A model generated the notes under the pieces. That model did not search any database. It saw only the letters and a list, made by a program, of their open reading frames with translations, and had not been told where the DNA came from. The position numbers and the translations under genes were made by a program. Below are positions 27,701 to 35,459 of a stretch of DNA of 43,654 nt, one piece after another; position 1 is the stretch's first letter, and each line of letters opens with the position of its first letter. Source of the DNA: Symploca sp. SIO2C1 (GTDB lineage Bacteria; Cyanobacteriota; Cyanobacteriia; Cyanobacteriales; Coleofasciculaceae); contig JAAHGL010000046.1 of NCBI GenBank assembly GCA_010692635.1, positions 1 through 43,654 of the forward strand, read 5' to 3'.

Positions 27701-29849
27701 CGATCAAGGCAGGCTCCAAATAAAATCGAGTTTTATTCGTCCGATTTAGTATAAATTTATCGATATTGATATCTTTAAGAGATAAATTGCCTAAGTTATA
27801 GCGAACATCTTTGTTTAGAATGTCTTTGGTGGTTTGCAAATTAATTGAACGTTCGATTTTTAATAAGTAATGTAAATAGTCTTCCTTTAATGATAAAATA
27901 ACCTTAGTGTGTGGTAGCTCGTCAATACATATTTTCAAAAAATCAAACAAAATATTCTGCTCAGCTAAACTTTTTACAGAAAAGAAAGATTCTTCAAATT
28001 GATCAAAAATTAAAATTGTTAGTAAGTTTCGATTGGCATTGTCTTGCAGCTTTGTTTGGAGACTATTTACCAATTGTTTTGGTTCAGCAGAAAGGCTAAT
28101 CTCTCTTGGTTCTTGCCCATTAAATAATAACCTTACCAGCTCCCTAACCCAGTCAGTATAAACTCGTATAACAATTGGTTTTACATCTCGTTGACCAATA
28201 GCTTGTTGCTTGAGAATTGGTACTAATCCTGCATCGATTAAAGAACTTTTGCCAACTCCAGATTGTCCATGAATAACCGTTAATTTACATTTAGTATTGC
28301 CAATTCTGGCGAGCAAGTTATTGATGTCTTTTTGTCTACCAGAAGCTATTATTTCGTCTGCAACCATCTCAGACTGATCAACAGTTAAACGTAAAAACTT
28401 AGCCCTCTTTGGTTTTGGCTGTAATTTACCTGCACCAATAAAGACTCGCAGACCAAACTGCTGTTCAATACATATTTTTTCTTGTTTAACTTTAAAGGCA
28501 GCTAGATAATTACCCTCTTTAAAGTATACTTCTCGTAAGTTAGCTAAAATCCTAATATAAAGCTCTGGATCATAATGAGGTTTAGTTTTTGCTTTGGCTC
28601 TTTCCAGATAATTGATACTTGCTTGATACTGACCTAAACCATTTTCTGCTATTGCCAATAACAACAAATCCCAACCTCGATGTAAAGATTGCACCCAATC
28701 TAATTTTAGCTCCTGCCTAGATGAAGTCACTGTTGATTGAGCAGAAGGAATTTTTGTTAGTATTGAGAGTCCTGCTTCTGCTAATTGTTTAGCTTTAATC
28801 CAAGCTAATTGGGCTAAAGCAACCTCGGCTAGAAAACTATAATCTTGAGCTAACTCAATTGAAAGAGGATTTTTCTGATGTAGATTTAGAGCTTTTTGCG
28901 CTATAGTCTCTAAATCTTGCCATCTGTGCGATCGTTGCAATATTATACAAAATTGAGTAATAAATTTGTTAACTAAATCGAGAGACAATCCGTGGCATAA
29001 AATATCAACACATTGCTCAAATGAATTGTATTCTTGACTTTTACTATCAGAACACAAGCCGATATGAAATAAAACCATCGCTTGCCAATCAATGCGGTGG
29101 ATTTTTTTCCAGATTATTAAGCTCTGTTGATAGTAAGTGAAGGATTGCTCATACTGTTTGGTTGCATAGTAGTTTCTACCTAACATAAAGTAAAAACTAG
29201 CTTCTAACTCTGGCTCTATTTCTTGATCATGATCTTGTAAATCTTGCCAAGCTGACTCAAATTCAGATAGATTATCTAGCCCTAATTTCAGCCTATATAA
29301 AAAATTTTGAGGATTAGAATTTGGAAAATAAACTAAGATCTCCTTGGCTTTTTGAGAAAGAGTATAGATTAACTCATAAGATAAGCAATCAGGAGGCGCT
29401 TGAAACTTCTTGGTTGTGCCCCAACTCTCGAAATCAGGAGCCACCCGAACCAGTTTGGTTTGAACTTCATCATTAATCCACAGCACTACCGGGCAATGGA
29501 AACTTTTCCGAAACTCTTCCCGTACTTGGTTAGTTGCTGCCAGTAACTTATCAAGATCATCAACGGACTCTAAGCCAAAGACAATCACAGTCCCTGGCTG
29601 TTCATCTTCTAGTTCGTACCGAATCTTAGTATAAAGCCTGACCTCAGACTTTTTCAGGACAATCTCACGGATTTGAACAGAAGAGATTTCTGCCAGCCGC
29701 TGCGTCATTTGCTGCTGTATATAGGTATAGTTGCAGTGGGCAAAAATGAGTGAGAATTGACCCTGAGAAGCTTCAATTGCCCAAGCTAATTTTTGCAACG
29801 CACTCTTATTGTAGGCAGTAACCTCTTTTGTTGGATGGGAAATACTCAT
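24741..29849 (-). CDS. Giant TPR-STAND NTPase-WD40 protein (16 WD40 units)
   Basis: 1702 residues, ATG at 29849. Order: (a) residues 1-150, an alpha/beta domain resembling a P-loop fold without Walker A (FSLIFAHCNYTYI, GTVIVFGLES, CPVVLWIND); (b) about 180-480, TPR-like helical repeats (FYFMLGRNYYATKQYEQSFTYYQQSL); (c) about 500-890, a STAND-type NTPase with Walker A HGQSGVGKSSLIDAG (about 530) and Walker B LLTILIFDQFEE (about 614), ending in VHDYLVTFIRRQQ; (d) a membrane helix at about 895-918 (LVTVSLVTAFLSLFTVL); (e) about 995-1650, sixteen WD40 units. STAND proteins act as switch-like sensors that oligomerise on binding a trigger. The gene overlaps the upstream AAA gene by four bases (ATGA), so the two are translationally coupled. 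A defence or cell-fate switch is plausible (inference). No effector nuclease or protease domain is fused. Confidence 0.85.
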   Translation of the reverse strand: MSISHPTKEVTAYNKSALQKLAWAIEASQGQFSLIFAHCNYTYIQQQMTQRLAEISSVQIREIVLKKSEVRLYTKIRYELEDEQPGTVIVFGLESVDDLDKLLAATNQVREEFRKSFHCPVVLWINDEVQTKLVRVAPDFESWGTTKKFQAPPDCLSYELIYTLSQKAKEILVYFPNSNPQNFLYRLKLGLDNLSEFESAWQDLQDHDQEIEPELEASFYFMLGRNYYATKQYEQSFTYYQQSLIIWKKIHRIDWQAMVLFHIGLCSDSKSQEYNSFEQCVDILCHGLSLDLVNKFITQFCIILQRSHRWQDLETIAQKALNLHQKNPLSIELAQDYSFLAEVALAQLAWIKAKQLAEAGLSILTKIPSAQSTVTSSRQELKLDWVQSLHRGWDLLLLAIAENGLGQYQASINYLERAKAKTKPHYDPELYIRILANLREVYFKEGNYLAAFKVKQEKICIEQQFGLRVFIGAGKLQPKPKRAKFLRLTVDQSEMVADEIIASGRQKDINNLLARIGNTKCKLTVIHGQSGVGKSSLIDAGLVPILKQQAIGQRDVKPIVIRVYTDWVRELVRLLFNGQEPREISLSAEPKQLVNSLQTKLQDNANRNLLTILIFDQFEESFFSVKSLAEQNILFDFLKICIDELPHTKVILSLKEDYLHYLLKIERSINLQTTKDILNKDVRYNLGNLSLKDINIDKFILNRTNKTRFYLEPALIDQLVNDLAGECGEIRPIELQILGYQLQTEKITTLAAYHKSGSHQELLTRFLKGVISDCGPENESVAQHILFLLTDENNTRPFKTRTELVSELLASDLRLKTETLNLILNILVNSGLVLFVPEHPAGRYQLVHDYLVTFIRRQQDVIRREQGTKLVAELEKEKGERQLIEVKRNQLKQRSLYSLVTVSLVTAFLSLFTVLSSQNAKNSEILAKNSEIKVHNESSEALYNRNRESLDPLVEALKAGKQVKSAIRVETDNRTQTLAALQQAVYGVREHNRLEEKHSENHTSWVNSVNFSPDGKVIATVSADGKVKFWNIDGEPLTSFQEHTDTVNSLSFSPDDPIFATGSADGTVKLWNLDGELVDSLQEHTDTVDSVSFSPDGKILATGSADGTVKLWNLEGKLLKSLQQDKAGITSLSFSPDSKMIVSGSRDGTIRLRDRQGNLIRLFSHENKAGITNLSFSPDSKMIVSASLEGTVTLWNLQGQELLNLQSSVTSINSVGFSPDNRTIATGSVDGTVKLWSREGQELQIFRGNNSEITSISFSPDGKILATASKDLTVRLWSVEGDNLETQTLFGHEAAVNSVSFSPEGKLIATASFDGTVKLWKEDGTLVRTLKGYQGAFISLGFSSDGKFIASATADGTIKLSRVDGSSIKILKGDGDLVNSASFSNDGKFLASASVDGTVKLRKEDGTSVDILKGHQGAVISLSFSSDRKFLASVTTDGNIKLWRIDGSSIKTLEGDGNLVNSASFSNDGKFLATASVDGTVKLRNLTSEELRTVLEDKDDVYIVKFSPDGKIIATASQDGTLELWNLDGELINTLQGHNAAVNSISFSLDGKTLATASLDGTIKLWNLRGQELATLQEDTIQEHSSAVNSVSFSPDGTRLASGSSDGTVKVWSTDGTLLQTLQKSGTAINSVSFSPDGKTLATASEDKTVILWNINYALNDLDKLLQRGCEWAGNYLKHNPNVSESDRTLCDSINEKNKKSG
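25420..25790 (-). repeat. Recent 246-bp internal duplication of two WD40 blades
   Basis: The stretch beginning AAGGAATTTTCCATCATTGC occurs at 25434 and again at 25680, a 246-bp period (82 codons, two blades). The flanking sequence is nearly identical. The encoded units VNSASFSNDGKFLA...DGTVKLR and DGSSIK appear twice, in blades 9-10 and 11-12. Confidence 0.8.
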
Positions 29850-31150
29850 AACTGCAATTCCTTAGCTTCTGCCAAAATCGGATTAACGTCAAACCAAGGT
29901 TCTTCTCTATCGTAATACTCATAAACAAAGCGACTGCGGATTAATATTTGATACCCATCATCTCCAGTCACTTTCTTTTCCTGTGCTACTTGACGCAGTA
30001 AGTCCCACTCATCACCAGTTATTGCTAAGTCGAGTTTATAGCGCTGCGCTCGAATTATTTTTTCGAGGAAATTACGAGAAAGAGGCAGTTCCCCTTCCTC
30101 CATAATCCATTCATTGAGAAACCGAAGTAAATTCCGTACATGACCCCCAGTCACAAGACATAAACGGTTCAAAGTCTCAGGATTGTCAAAAATTGCTGTG
30201 ATTTTACTCAGGCGCTGTTTTGGCTCTAAATCTGGGAATGCTCTTGCCAGCACCATTTGTTTCAGTAGTCCCATTCCTTCTTCATGTCTACTACCATTGC
30301 GTAACTGCACAGGTACCATTGGCAGGACTTTAGGATCAGTCAAAAAGCGTTCAGTCACCATCCCAAAATCATTGGAAAACCTCAGTGACAGTGGAATAGT
30401 ATAAACGACATGACAACTCAGTTGCCGCAACTGTGCGCCTCGGTCTGCAAACAAATATTCTGGTTGAAGACGACCAAATGGCTTTTGAGTAGAATCGACG
30501 CGATCAAGATTATCGACAATTACGACTAGTCCCTTTTTCCCCTTCTGTTTCAATTTCTTAATAGCAGGTTCCAGCACCTCTTGATTAATTGCCTCTATAA
30601 TCCCATTCGTGCGTGGCTCTAGATATCCTCTCAACTTATCCCGTTGCTTGGGACTTGCTTTGGTTTGAGCTGTAATGGAAGCAATTCCTACAGAGAATTC
30701 CACCTCAGATAACTCCATTGGTGTTTGTAAAATATCTTTGACCTCGCCAAATAACTTCTGAAAGTACCCTGGCTGAAGGCTAATACCAGCGTCTTCAAGA
30801 CTTTCACTGACTCGACGAGCGATCGCCAGTAAAATATCACTGACATCAACATCGCTCATTTCTAAGTCTTGATCTGACTCGAAGTAAACGACGTAAAATC
30901 CTGACTGCTCCAAATCCGCCTTTAACCGCAGTAGCTCAGTAGACTTACCGCAGCCAAGATGACCAGTAAACAGTTGACAGGTAGGCTCATTAGTTGAAAA
31001 AATAGCAATTTTTTTTCTAAGTTTTTCAATAATCTGCCCTCCACGTACTGAGGAGAAATCAATGTAATACTTTCGATCCTCGTCTTTCTCCACGGCTAAG
31101 GTTTTAGTGGGATTGGTGGCTTGATAAAAATTCTGTAAATCTACGGTCAT
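29846..31150 (-). CDS. AAA/P-loop ATPase coupled to the STAND-WD40 gene
   Basis: 434 residues, ATG at 31150. It is a P-loop ATPase with Walker A TGHLGCGKSTELLRL (Lys about residue 69) and Walker B LVVIVDNLDRVD (about 207-217). A likely arginine-finger/sensor region (YTIPLSLRFS) follows, then a C-terminal helical and winged-helix part with LVTGGHVRNLLRFLNEW. It resembles the AAA_16/KAP-like ATPases of bacterial signalling and conflict systems. The stop overlaps the start of the 1702-residue STAND protein by four bases, so equal amounts of both are expected. Together they probably form one complex; the trigger is unknown (inference). Confidence 0.8.
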   Translation of the reverse strand: MTVDLQNFYQATNPTKTLAVEKDEDRKYYIDFSSVRGGQIIEKLRKKIAIFSTNEPTCQLFTGHLGCGKSTELLRLKADLEQSGFYVVYFESDQDLEMSDVDVSDILLAIARRVSESLEDAGISLQPGYFQKLFGEVKDILQTPMELSEVEFSVGIASITAQTKASPKQRDKLRGYLEPRTNGIIEAINQEVLEPAIKKLKQKGKKGLVVIVDNLDRVDSTQKPFGRLQPEYLFADRGAQLRQLSCHVVYTIPLSLRFSNDFGMVTERFLTDPKVLPMVPVQLRNGSRHEEGMGLLKQMVLARAFPDLEPKQRLSKITAIFDNPETLNRLCLVTGGHVRNLLRFLNEWIMEEGELPLSRNFLEKIIRAQRYKLDLAITGDEWDLLRQVAQEKKVTGDDGYQILIRSRFVYEYYDREEPWFDVNPILAEAKELQL

Positions 31151-31703
31151 ATCAGTATTTATATTGTCTAGATGAGTCTTTATTGTAGATAATATTTTCT
31201 AGCAAATTATTATTATTTTAATAATGGTAACAGAATGTAAAAATACAACTTATTCTCAATTGATATATCTCTCTCAATAACTAAAAAAATATATCAGATA
31301 GAATTTCAATGCCAAGTAAAATGCATTTATATTTTGATTGCTCAAATCCTGTAATTTATTTTTCATAGTATTTATACTGACTTTAGCATCACAATCTAAA
31401 TGCATAAAAGATTGACTCTGCATTGAGGCTCAGTAGTGCTGCTTGATTTAAATCCTAAAGCTGGAATTAAGCGATCGCACAAACGAGAGTAGTGGGACCA
31501 TCTTTCTCCCTGAAATTACTGCAAGCGAGCAGGATGCTCACACTACTTTCTTTGCCAAAATCAGATGCTCCCTAATTCTTGGCAGGAGTTGAAGAAGAAC
31601 AATTTCGACAGCAGTATTTCTAACAAGTTCTTGGTATTAATGCAATCTAGCCTACAGTTGTACATGTTATAATAATGTAATTACAAGACTCCAAATTAAC
31701 AAA
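31151..31703. other. 553-bp AT-rich divergent region
   Basis: Between the divergent AAA gene and the toxin-antitoxin operon. No gene found. One HIP1 site lies near 31470, and a small hairpin GAGCAGGATGCTC lies near 31526. A TATAAT-like hexamer at 31668-31673 stands 31 bases before the antitoxin start. The half nearest the AAA gene is very AT-rich and should carry its promoter. Confidence 0.5.
31668..31673 (+). promoter_or_regulatory. Possible -10 element of the abrB-doc operon
   Basis: TATAAT lies 31 bases before the antitoxin ATG. No matching -35 at normal spacing is convincing, and the AT-rich context weakens the call. Confidence 0.35.
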
Positions 31704-31931
31704 ATGGACACTCTAAAATTCCGAAAAATCGGTAACTCAGTTGGTGCAACCTTTCCCCAAGAGTATCTCAAACATTTGGGGGTAGAATCAGGAAGTGAAG
31801 TTTTTATCACTAAAGAAGCGGATGGTCGAATCGTTTTATCCCCTTACGATCCCAATTTCTCAGCAACAATGGAAGCATATCAACAAGTTAAAAAGCGATA
31901 TGGCAATACCTTAAAAACGTTGGCAGAGTAA
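31704..31931 (+). CDS. AbrB/MazE-type antitoxin
   Basis: 75 residues, ATG at 31704. The N-terminal half is a SpoVT-AbrB swapped-hairpin DNA-binding domain (LKFRKIGNSVGATFPQEYLKHLGVESGSEVFI...DGRIVLSPYD). The C-terminal half (FSATMEAYQQVKKRYGNTLKTLAE) is the usual helical, toxin-wrapping tail. The stop TAA shares one base with the ATG of the next gene, as in tightly coupled toxin-antitoxin operons. It should repress its own promoter and neutralise the Doc partner. Confidence 0.9.
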   Translation: MDTLKFRKIGNSVGATFPQEYLKHLGVESGSEVFITKEADGRIVLSPYDPNFSATMEAYQQVKKRYGNTLKTLAE

Positions 31932-32326
31932 TGACCAAGACCTATTACTGGCTAACACTCAAAGAAGTTATTGCACTACATCAAGAACTCATCAAAGACT
32001 ATGGTGGACATGATGGTATTTTGGATGAGGGAGCTTTAGACTCAACTATTTTCCGTCCTCAACAATTAGCATACTATCAACCAGATTCCCCTCTGTGTGA
32101 TTTAGCAGCTGCCTACGGATATGGCTTAGTTAAAAATCATTGTTTTGTGGATGGGAATAAGCGAATTGCCTTTGTAGTTATGGCAGTTTTCTTATTGATA
32201 AATGGTTATGAACTTACTGCCACGGAAGTTGAAGCGGTTGATATAATGATTAATCTAGCACAAGGAAACATCACTCAAAGTCAATTAGCATTGTGGTTAA
32301 CTGATAATTCTGTTGTAACTACTTAA
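31931..32326 (+). CDS. doc: Doc-type toxin (Fic fold, death-on-curing)
   Basis: 131 residues, ATG at 31931. Typical Doc features are present: WLTLKEVIALHQELIKDYGG, DEGALDSTIFRPQ and the active-site loop HCFVDGNKR (His70-Arg78), which fits the Doc form H-x-F-x-D-x-N-K-R rather than the classical AMP-transferring Fic form. Doc from phage P1 phosphorylates EF-Tu and stops translation; the same action is likely here. It is one base coupled to the AbrB antitoxin. Doc is more often paired with Phd; AbrB-type partners are a known variation. Confidence 0.9.
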   Translation: MTKTYYWLTLKEVIALHQELIKDYGGHDGILDEGALDSTIFRPQQLAYYQPDSPLCDLAAAYGYGLVKNHCFVDGNKRIAFVVMAVFLLINGYELTATEVEAVDIMINLAQGNITQSQLALWLTDNSVVTT

Positions 32327-32383
32327 ACTCAGTCAAAATTTGTTAGCTTTGTTTGAGTCCAAGGTTCTAATTTAAAGGAGATA

Positions 32384-34090
32384 GTGGCTCAGAAGTCTCA
32401 CTCAACTGCTCTGACAACCTGGTGTTTAGCTTGGGGTAAGGTTGACAATCTTACTGGAGCTTACTGGCAAGATGAACAGATTGCCATTTTTCTACCCCCC
32501 TCATCTACATCTGTTTTGCCTCTGGCATTCAGTCCTTCTCAGCGGTTCGTTACTATTGGAGAAGTCTGGCTCAGTAATCGCAAGCAATTGGTTCAGCAGT
32601 TGGAGGATAGTTGTTCTTCATCTGCTAGTGATCTACAAATCATTGCCACTGCATGGGAGCGTTGGGGTGTAGAAACCCTCAACAAGCTGGTGGGTATGTT
32701 TGGGTTAGTTGTTTGGGATCGTCAACAGCAAAAGTTATGGCTGGGACGCGATCGCACTGGTGGGCAGACACTGTATTACACTGTGAAGGGAACGCCATGT
32801 TGGATTGCTCCTAGCTTGCGATCGCTAGCACCCTACCACAATAAGGAGCTGGATTTAGTCGCACTGAGAGACTACCTCTGCTGTGCATTTGTACCTGGTG
32901 AGCGAACCCTTTGGCAGCAAGTGCGGGAACTTCGACCGGGGACAGTACTACAATTCCCGAAAAAACGCATTCGCTCTTACTGGCAACTCCAAGAGCAGAT
33001 TACTGGAACTGAGCAACTGCTATCCTGGCATAGCCATCACTTGCGAGAACTGCTTGAACAAGTTGTTCAGGAATGCTTACCATCAAATCAACCCGTTGGA
33101 GTTTTTTTATCAGGTGGTTTAGACTCCAGTGCCATAACCGCTCTAGCAGCCAAGTTTCACTCAGAGCCTGTTCACACCTACTCGATTCATTTTGGTAGTG
33201 AATGTCCCAATGAGCTGGAATTTTCCAGTTTAGTTGCTCAACATTGTCAGACTCAACATCACATTTTGGAAATTTCCTTCCGTCAGATGTGGGAGAAATT
33301 GCCAGAGACAATGGCTTGGTTAGATGATCCAATTGGGGACCCGTTGACTGTACCTAATCTACTCATTGGACAATTGGCACGGGAGTCGGTTGAGGTAGTG
33401 TTGAATGGTGAAGGGGGCGATCCCTGTTTTGGTGGGCCGAAAAACCAACCAATGCTTCTCAATCAGCTTTATGGCACTGTTACTCAGCAAGATCCGCTGC
33501 CAGCCTATCTACTTGCTTTTAAAAAGTGCGCGTTGGATTTACCGCAACTCTTAAAGCCGGAAGTTTGGGGAGTAGTAAAGATGGAACCTTATGTCTTCTC
33601 TGAAGATTTAGAGTCTACTGCCAATTGGCTCAATCGCCTCATGGCTTTGAATATCAAATTTAAAGGTGCAGATCACATTCTGACTAAAGTCAATAATTTG
33701 ACACGAGCAGCAGGATTGCAAGCTAGATCCCCCCTTTTTGATCAACGGATTGTGGAGCTTAGTATGCAGATTCCCCCAGAATATAAACTATCTGGTGTTG
33801 AGGAAAAAGCGGTACTCAAACAAGCGGTTGCGGATCTATTGCCAGAGGAAATTATCTACCGCCCCAAGAGTGGGATGATGGTACCAGTGCAACTTGGATT
33901 TAATCAATACTGGCGGCGAGAAGCAAAAGCACTGTTGCTGAACCGTAAAGCTGCGATCGCTCCTTACCTCAATCAATCGATAATCCGTAATTGGTTAAGC
34001 TATCGTGGCGATCCCTGGCAACGTTACGGGGTTAAATTGTGGCTTTTAGTTAGTTTAGAAATTTGGTTGCAGATAATGGATAATGGATAA
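32384..34090 (+). CDS. Asparagine-synthetase-like amidotransferase without the glutaminase cysteine
   Basis: 568 residues from GTG at 32384, supported by AAGGAG at 32375-32380. The C-terminal synthetase half is intact: VGVFLSGGLDSSAITALA (pyrophosphate loop, about residue 241), MAWLDDPIGDP, VVLNGEGGDPCFGG and KSGMMVPVQLGF. The N-terminal half keeps the glutaminase fold (MFGLVVWDRQQQKLWLGRDRTGGQTLYY), but the first residues are MAQKSH, with no Cys after Met. Class II glutaminases need an N-terminal Cys, so glutamine hydrolysis should be lost. The enzyme would use free ammonia or another amine, as in beta-lactam synthetase or lasso-peptide cyclase relatives. The last codons (MDNG, stop) come from the ATAATGG array that follows. 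Confidence 0.8.
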   Translation: MAQKSHSTALTTWCLAWGKVDNLTGAYWQDEQIAIFLPPSSTSVLPLAFSPSQRFVTIGEVWLSNRKQLVQQLEDSCSSSASDLQIIATAWERWGVETLNKLVGMFGLVVWDRQQQKLWLGRDRTGGQTLYYTVKGTPCWIAPSLRSLAPYHNKELDLVALRDYLCCAFVPGERTLWQQVRELRPGTVLQFPKKRIRSYWQLQEQITGTEQLLSWHSHHLRELLEQVVQECLPSNQPVGVFLSGGLDSSAITALAAKFHSEPVHTYSIHFGSECPNELEFSSLVAQHCQTQHHILEISFRQMWEKLPETMAWLDDPIGDPLTVPNLLIGQLARESVEVVLNGEGGDPCFGGPKNQPMLLNQLYGTVTQQDPLPAYLLAFKKCALDLPQLLKPEVWGVVKMEPYVFSEDLESTANWLNRLMALNIKFKGADHILTKVNNLTRAAGLQARSPLFDQRIVELSMQIPPEYKLSGVEEKAVLKQAVADLLPEEIIYRPKSGMMVPVQLGFNQYWRREAKALLLNRKAAIAPYLNQSIIRNWLSYRGDPWQRYGVKLWLLVSLEIWLQIMDNG

Positions 34091-34180
34091 TGGATAATGG
34101 ATAATGGATAATGGATAATGGATAATTGATAATTGATAATTGATAATTCTTTAATTCTAAATTCTAAATTCTAAATTCTA
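34073..34180. repeat. Compound heptanucleotide array ATAATGG, ATAATTG, TTCTAAA
   Basis: Seven ATAATGG units (34073-34121), about three ATAATTG units, then about four TTCTAAA units. It contains the stop of the asparagine-synthetase-like gene (34088-34090) and reaches the stop of the convergent CHAT gene (34178-34180). Confidence 0.9.
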
Positions 34181-35431
34181 ACCTGTTATGGATACTCTGG
34201 GAAGCCGTTCAACATTACGTATGCTGTAAATGTCTGGAACAGCTTCCCATTCTAGTGGCTCTGTTCCTAAACCTAAATGTCGTGAGCGGGCGTAGAGAAC
34301 TGGACAGGACCAATCACTAAAAGAAACTGCTTCGTGGGTATCAACAAACAACTCAACTCTTACATCACGTAAAGCCTGATCTATTCGCTTGCCATACTTG
34401 ATAACACTTGTGTAGAACCTTCTACTTAGCCGATAACTAGCCATATATGTAGTTGAATGATTAGTAGCTACTATGGCTGGAACACCTGCCTCAGTTAAGT
34501 TATGAGCCATATTAACAAATTCATTGTCATTCATATTAATGCTAGGTTCATCATTAGCATTTGAAAGGATATCACCTTGGATTTCAGCCTCTACAGAATT
34601 AGCGACATCACAGGTATTTAAAAAACATAATCCTAGATTTTGGCTTGCTGCTAAGCTATTTAGTAAACCTATGGATAACTGTCCAAAATGTTCTCTATTA
34701 CTAAACCTGCTATTTTCTTGATCTCTCCAAACTACCAAAGAACTATCTATAGGATTTTCAATATTTAAGAAACCATGACCACTGAAGTGAAATATATCTA
34801 CACCTTCAAATAAAATTTCCTTGATTCTTTCTACAGTTGCTTCATTTTGCCAACAAGTTGATATTCTTACTTGCTGTCCAAAGCCCTCAAGCAGCTTAAC
34901 TAGAGCCTTATGTTCTTGTTCGAGGATTGGTAATAAACTTGAGCCAATAGGATCAACAGCCACAAGCAATATATGCAACTGTTTTCTGGTTTTGATGGGA
35001 ATATTAATGGGTTGTGGCACAAAGGGGTGTCTAATCAGATTATGTCTTAATCCAATATATTCATTATGGAAGCGCATAACTTCCCACTGAATAGAGTTGA
35101 GATTACAACAACCCAGTATTAATCTAATGTCAATTTGTGAATTTTCCGAACCGCCAACAGTAAGGTTAAATAAACTTAATATACCATCTTTAAAGATGCC
35201 ATTAAATAATTTACTCCCAAATAATTGAAGTTTTGGCTCAATATCTCGTCTTAGATAGGGATATTTTATTAGTTTTTTGTAAGACATTCTTAAATATTTT
35301 GACTCTTTAATCATCTGACTTAAAAAGTCTTGTTCAATTTGAATTGCAGCCTCCCCAAAAGCTGATTCTGCTAGAATAGCAACTTTATTTTTAATGGGAA
35401 TAATTTTTAAATCAAACCGTGATGAGATCAT
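34178..35431 (-). CDS. CHAT-domain protease A
   Basis: 417 residues, ATG at 35431 with GAGGA upstream. The C-terminal half is a CHAT (caspase-like) domain: LHILLVAVDPIGSSLLPI, DIFHFSGHGFL with catalytic His219, GLCFLNTCDVANS with catalytic Cys274, GVPAIVATNHSTTYMASYRLSRRFY and FSDWSCPVLYAR. The N-terminal ~150 residues are alpha/beta and shared in pattern with the neighbouring CHAT protein (both have RHPF-x-x-QP before the protease). Many cyanobacterial CHAT proteins carry an ATPase or repeats after the protease; this one ends at PRVSITG, with its stop at the edge of a repeat array, so a lost C-terminal domain is possible. It sits 28 bp downstream of CHAT B on the same strand. Confidence 0.85.
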   Translation of the reverse strand: MISSRFDLKIIPIKNKVAILAESAFGEAAIQIEQDFLSQMIKESKYLRMSYKKLIKYPYLRRDIEPKLQLFGSKLFNGIFKDGILSLFNLTVGGSENSQIDIRLILGCCNLNSIQWEVMRFHNEYIGLRHNLIRHPFVPQPINIPIKTRKQLHILLVAVDPIGSSLLPILEQEHKALVKLLEGFGQQVRISTCWQNEATVERIKEILFEGVDIFHFSGHGFLNIENPIDSSLVVWRDQENSRFSNREHFGQLSIGLLNSLAASQNLGLCFLNTCDVANSVEAEIQGDILSNANDEPSINMNDNEFVNMAHNLTEAGVPAIVATNHSTTYMASYRLSRRFYTSVIKYGKRIDQALRDVRVELFVDTHEAVSFSDWSCPVLYARSRHLGLGTEPLEWEAVPDIYSIRNVERLPRVSITG

Positions 35432-35459
35432 TTAAGCCATCCTCATAAATGTGTTTTGC

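Noticed and set aside
31500-31560. GAGCAGGATGCTC hairpin as a terminator
   Set aside because: The stem is only 5 bp, no T-run follows and it lies between divergent genes.
32384-34090. Lasso-peptide biosynthesis cluster
   Set aside because: The enzyme type would fit a cyclase, but I see no precursor peptide, recognition element or transglutaminase-like peptidase gene nearby.
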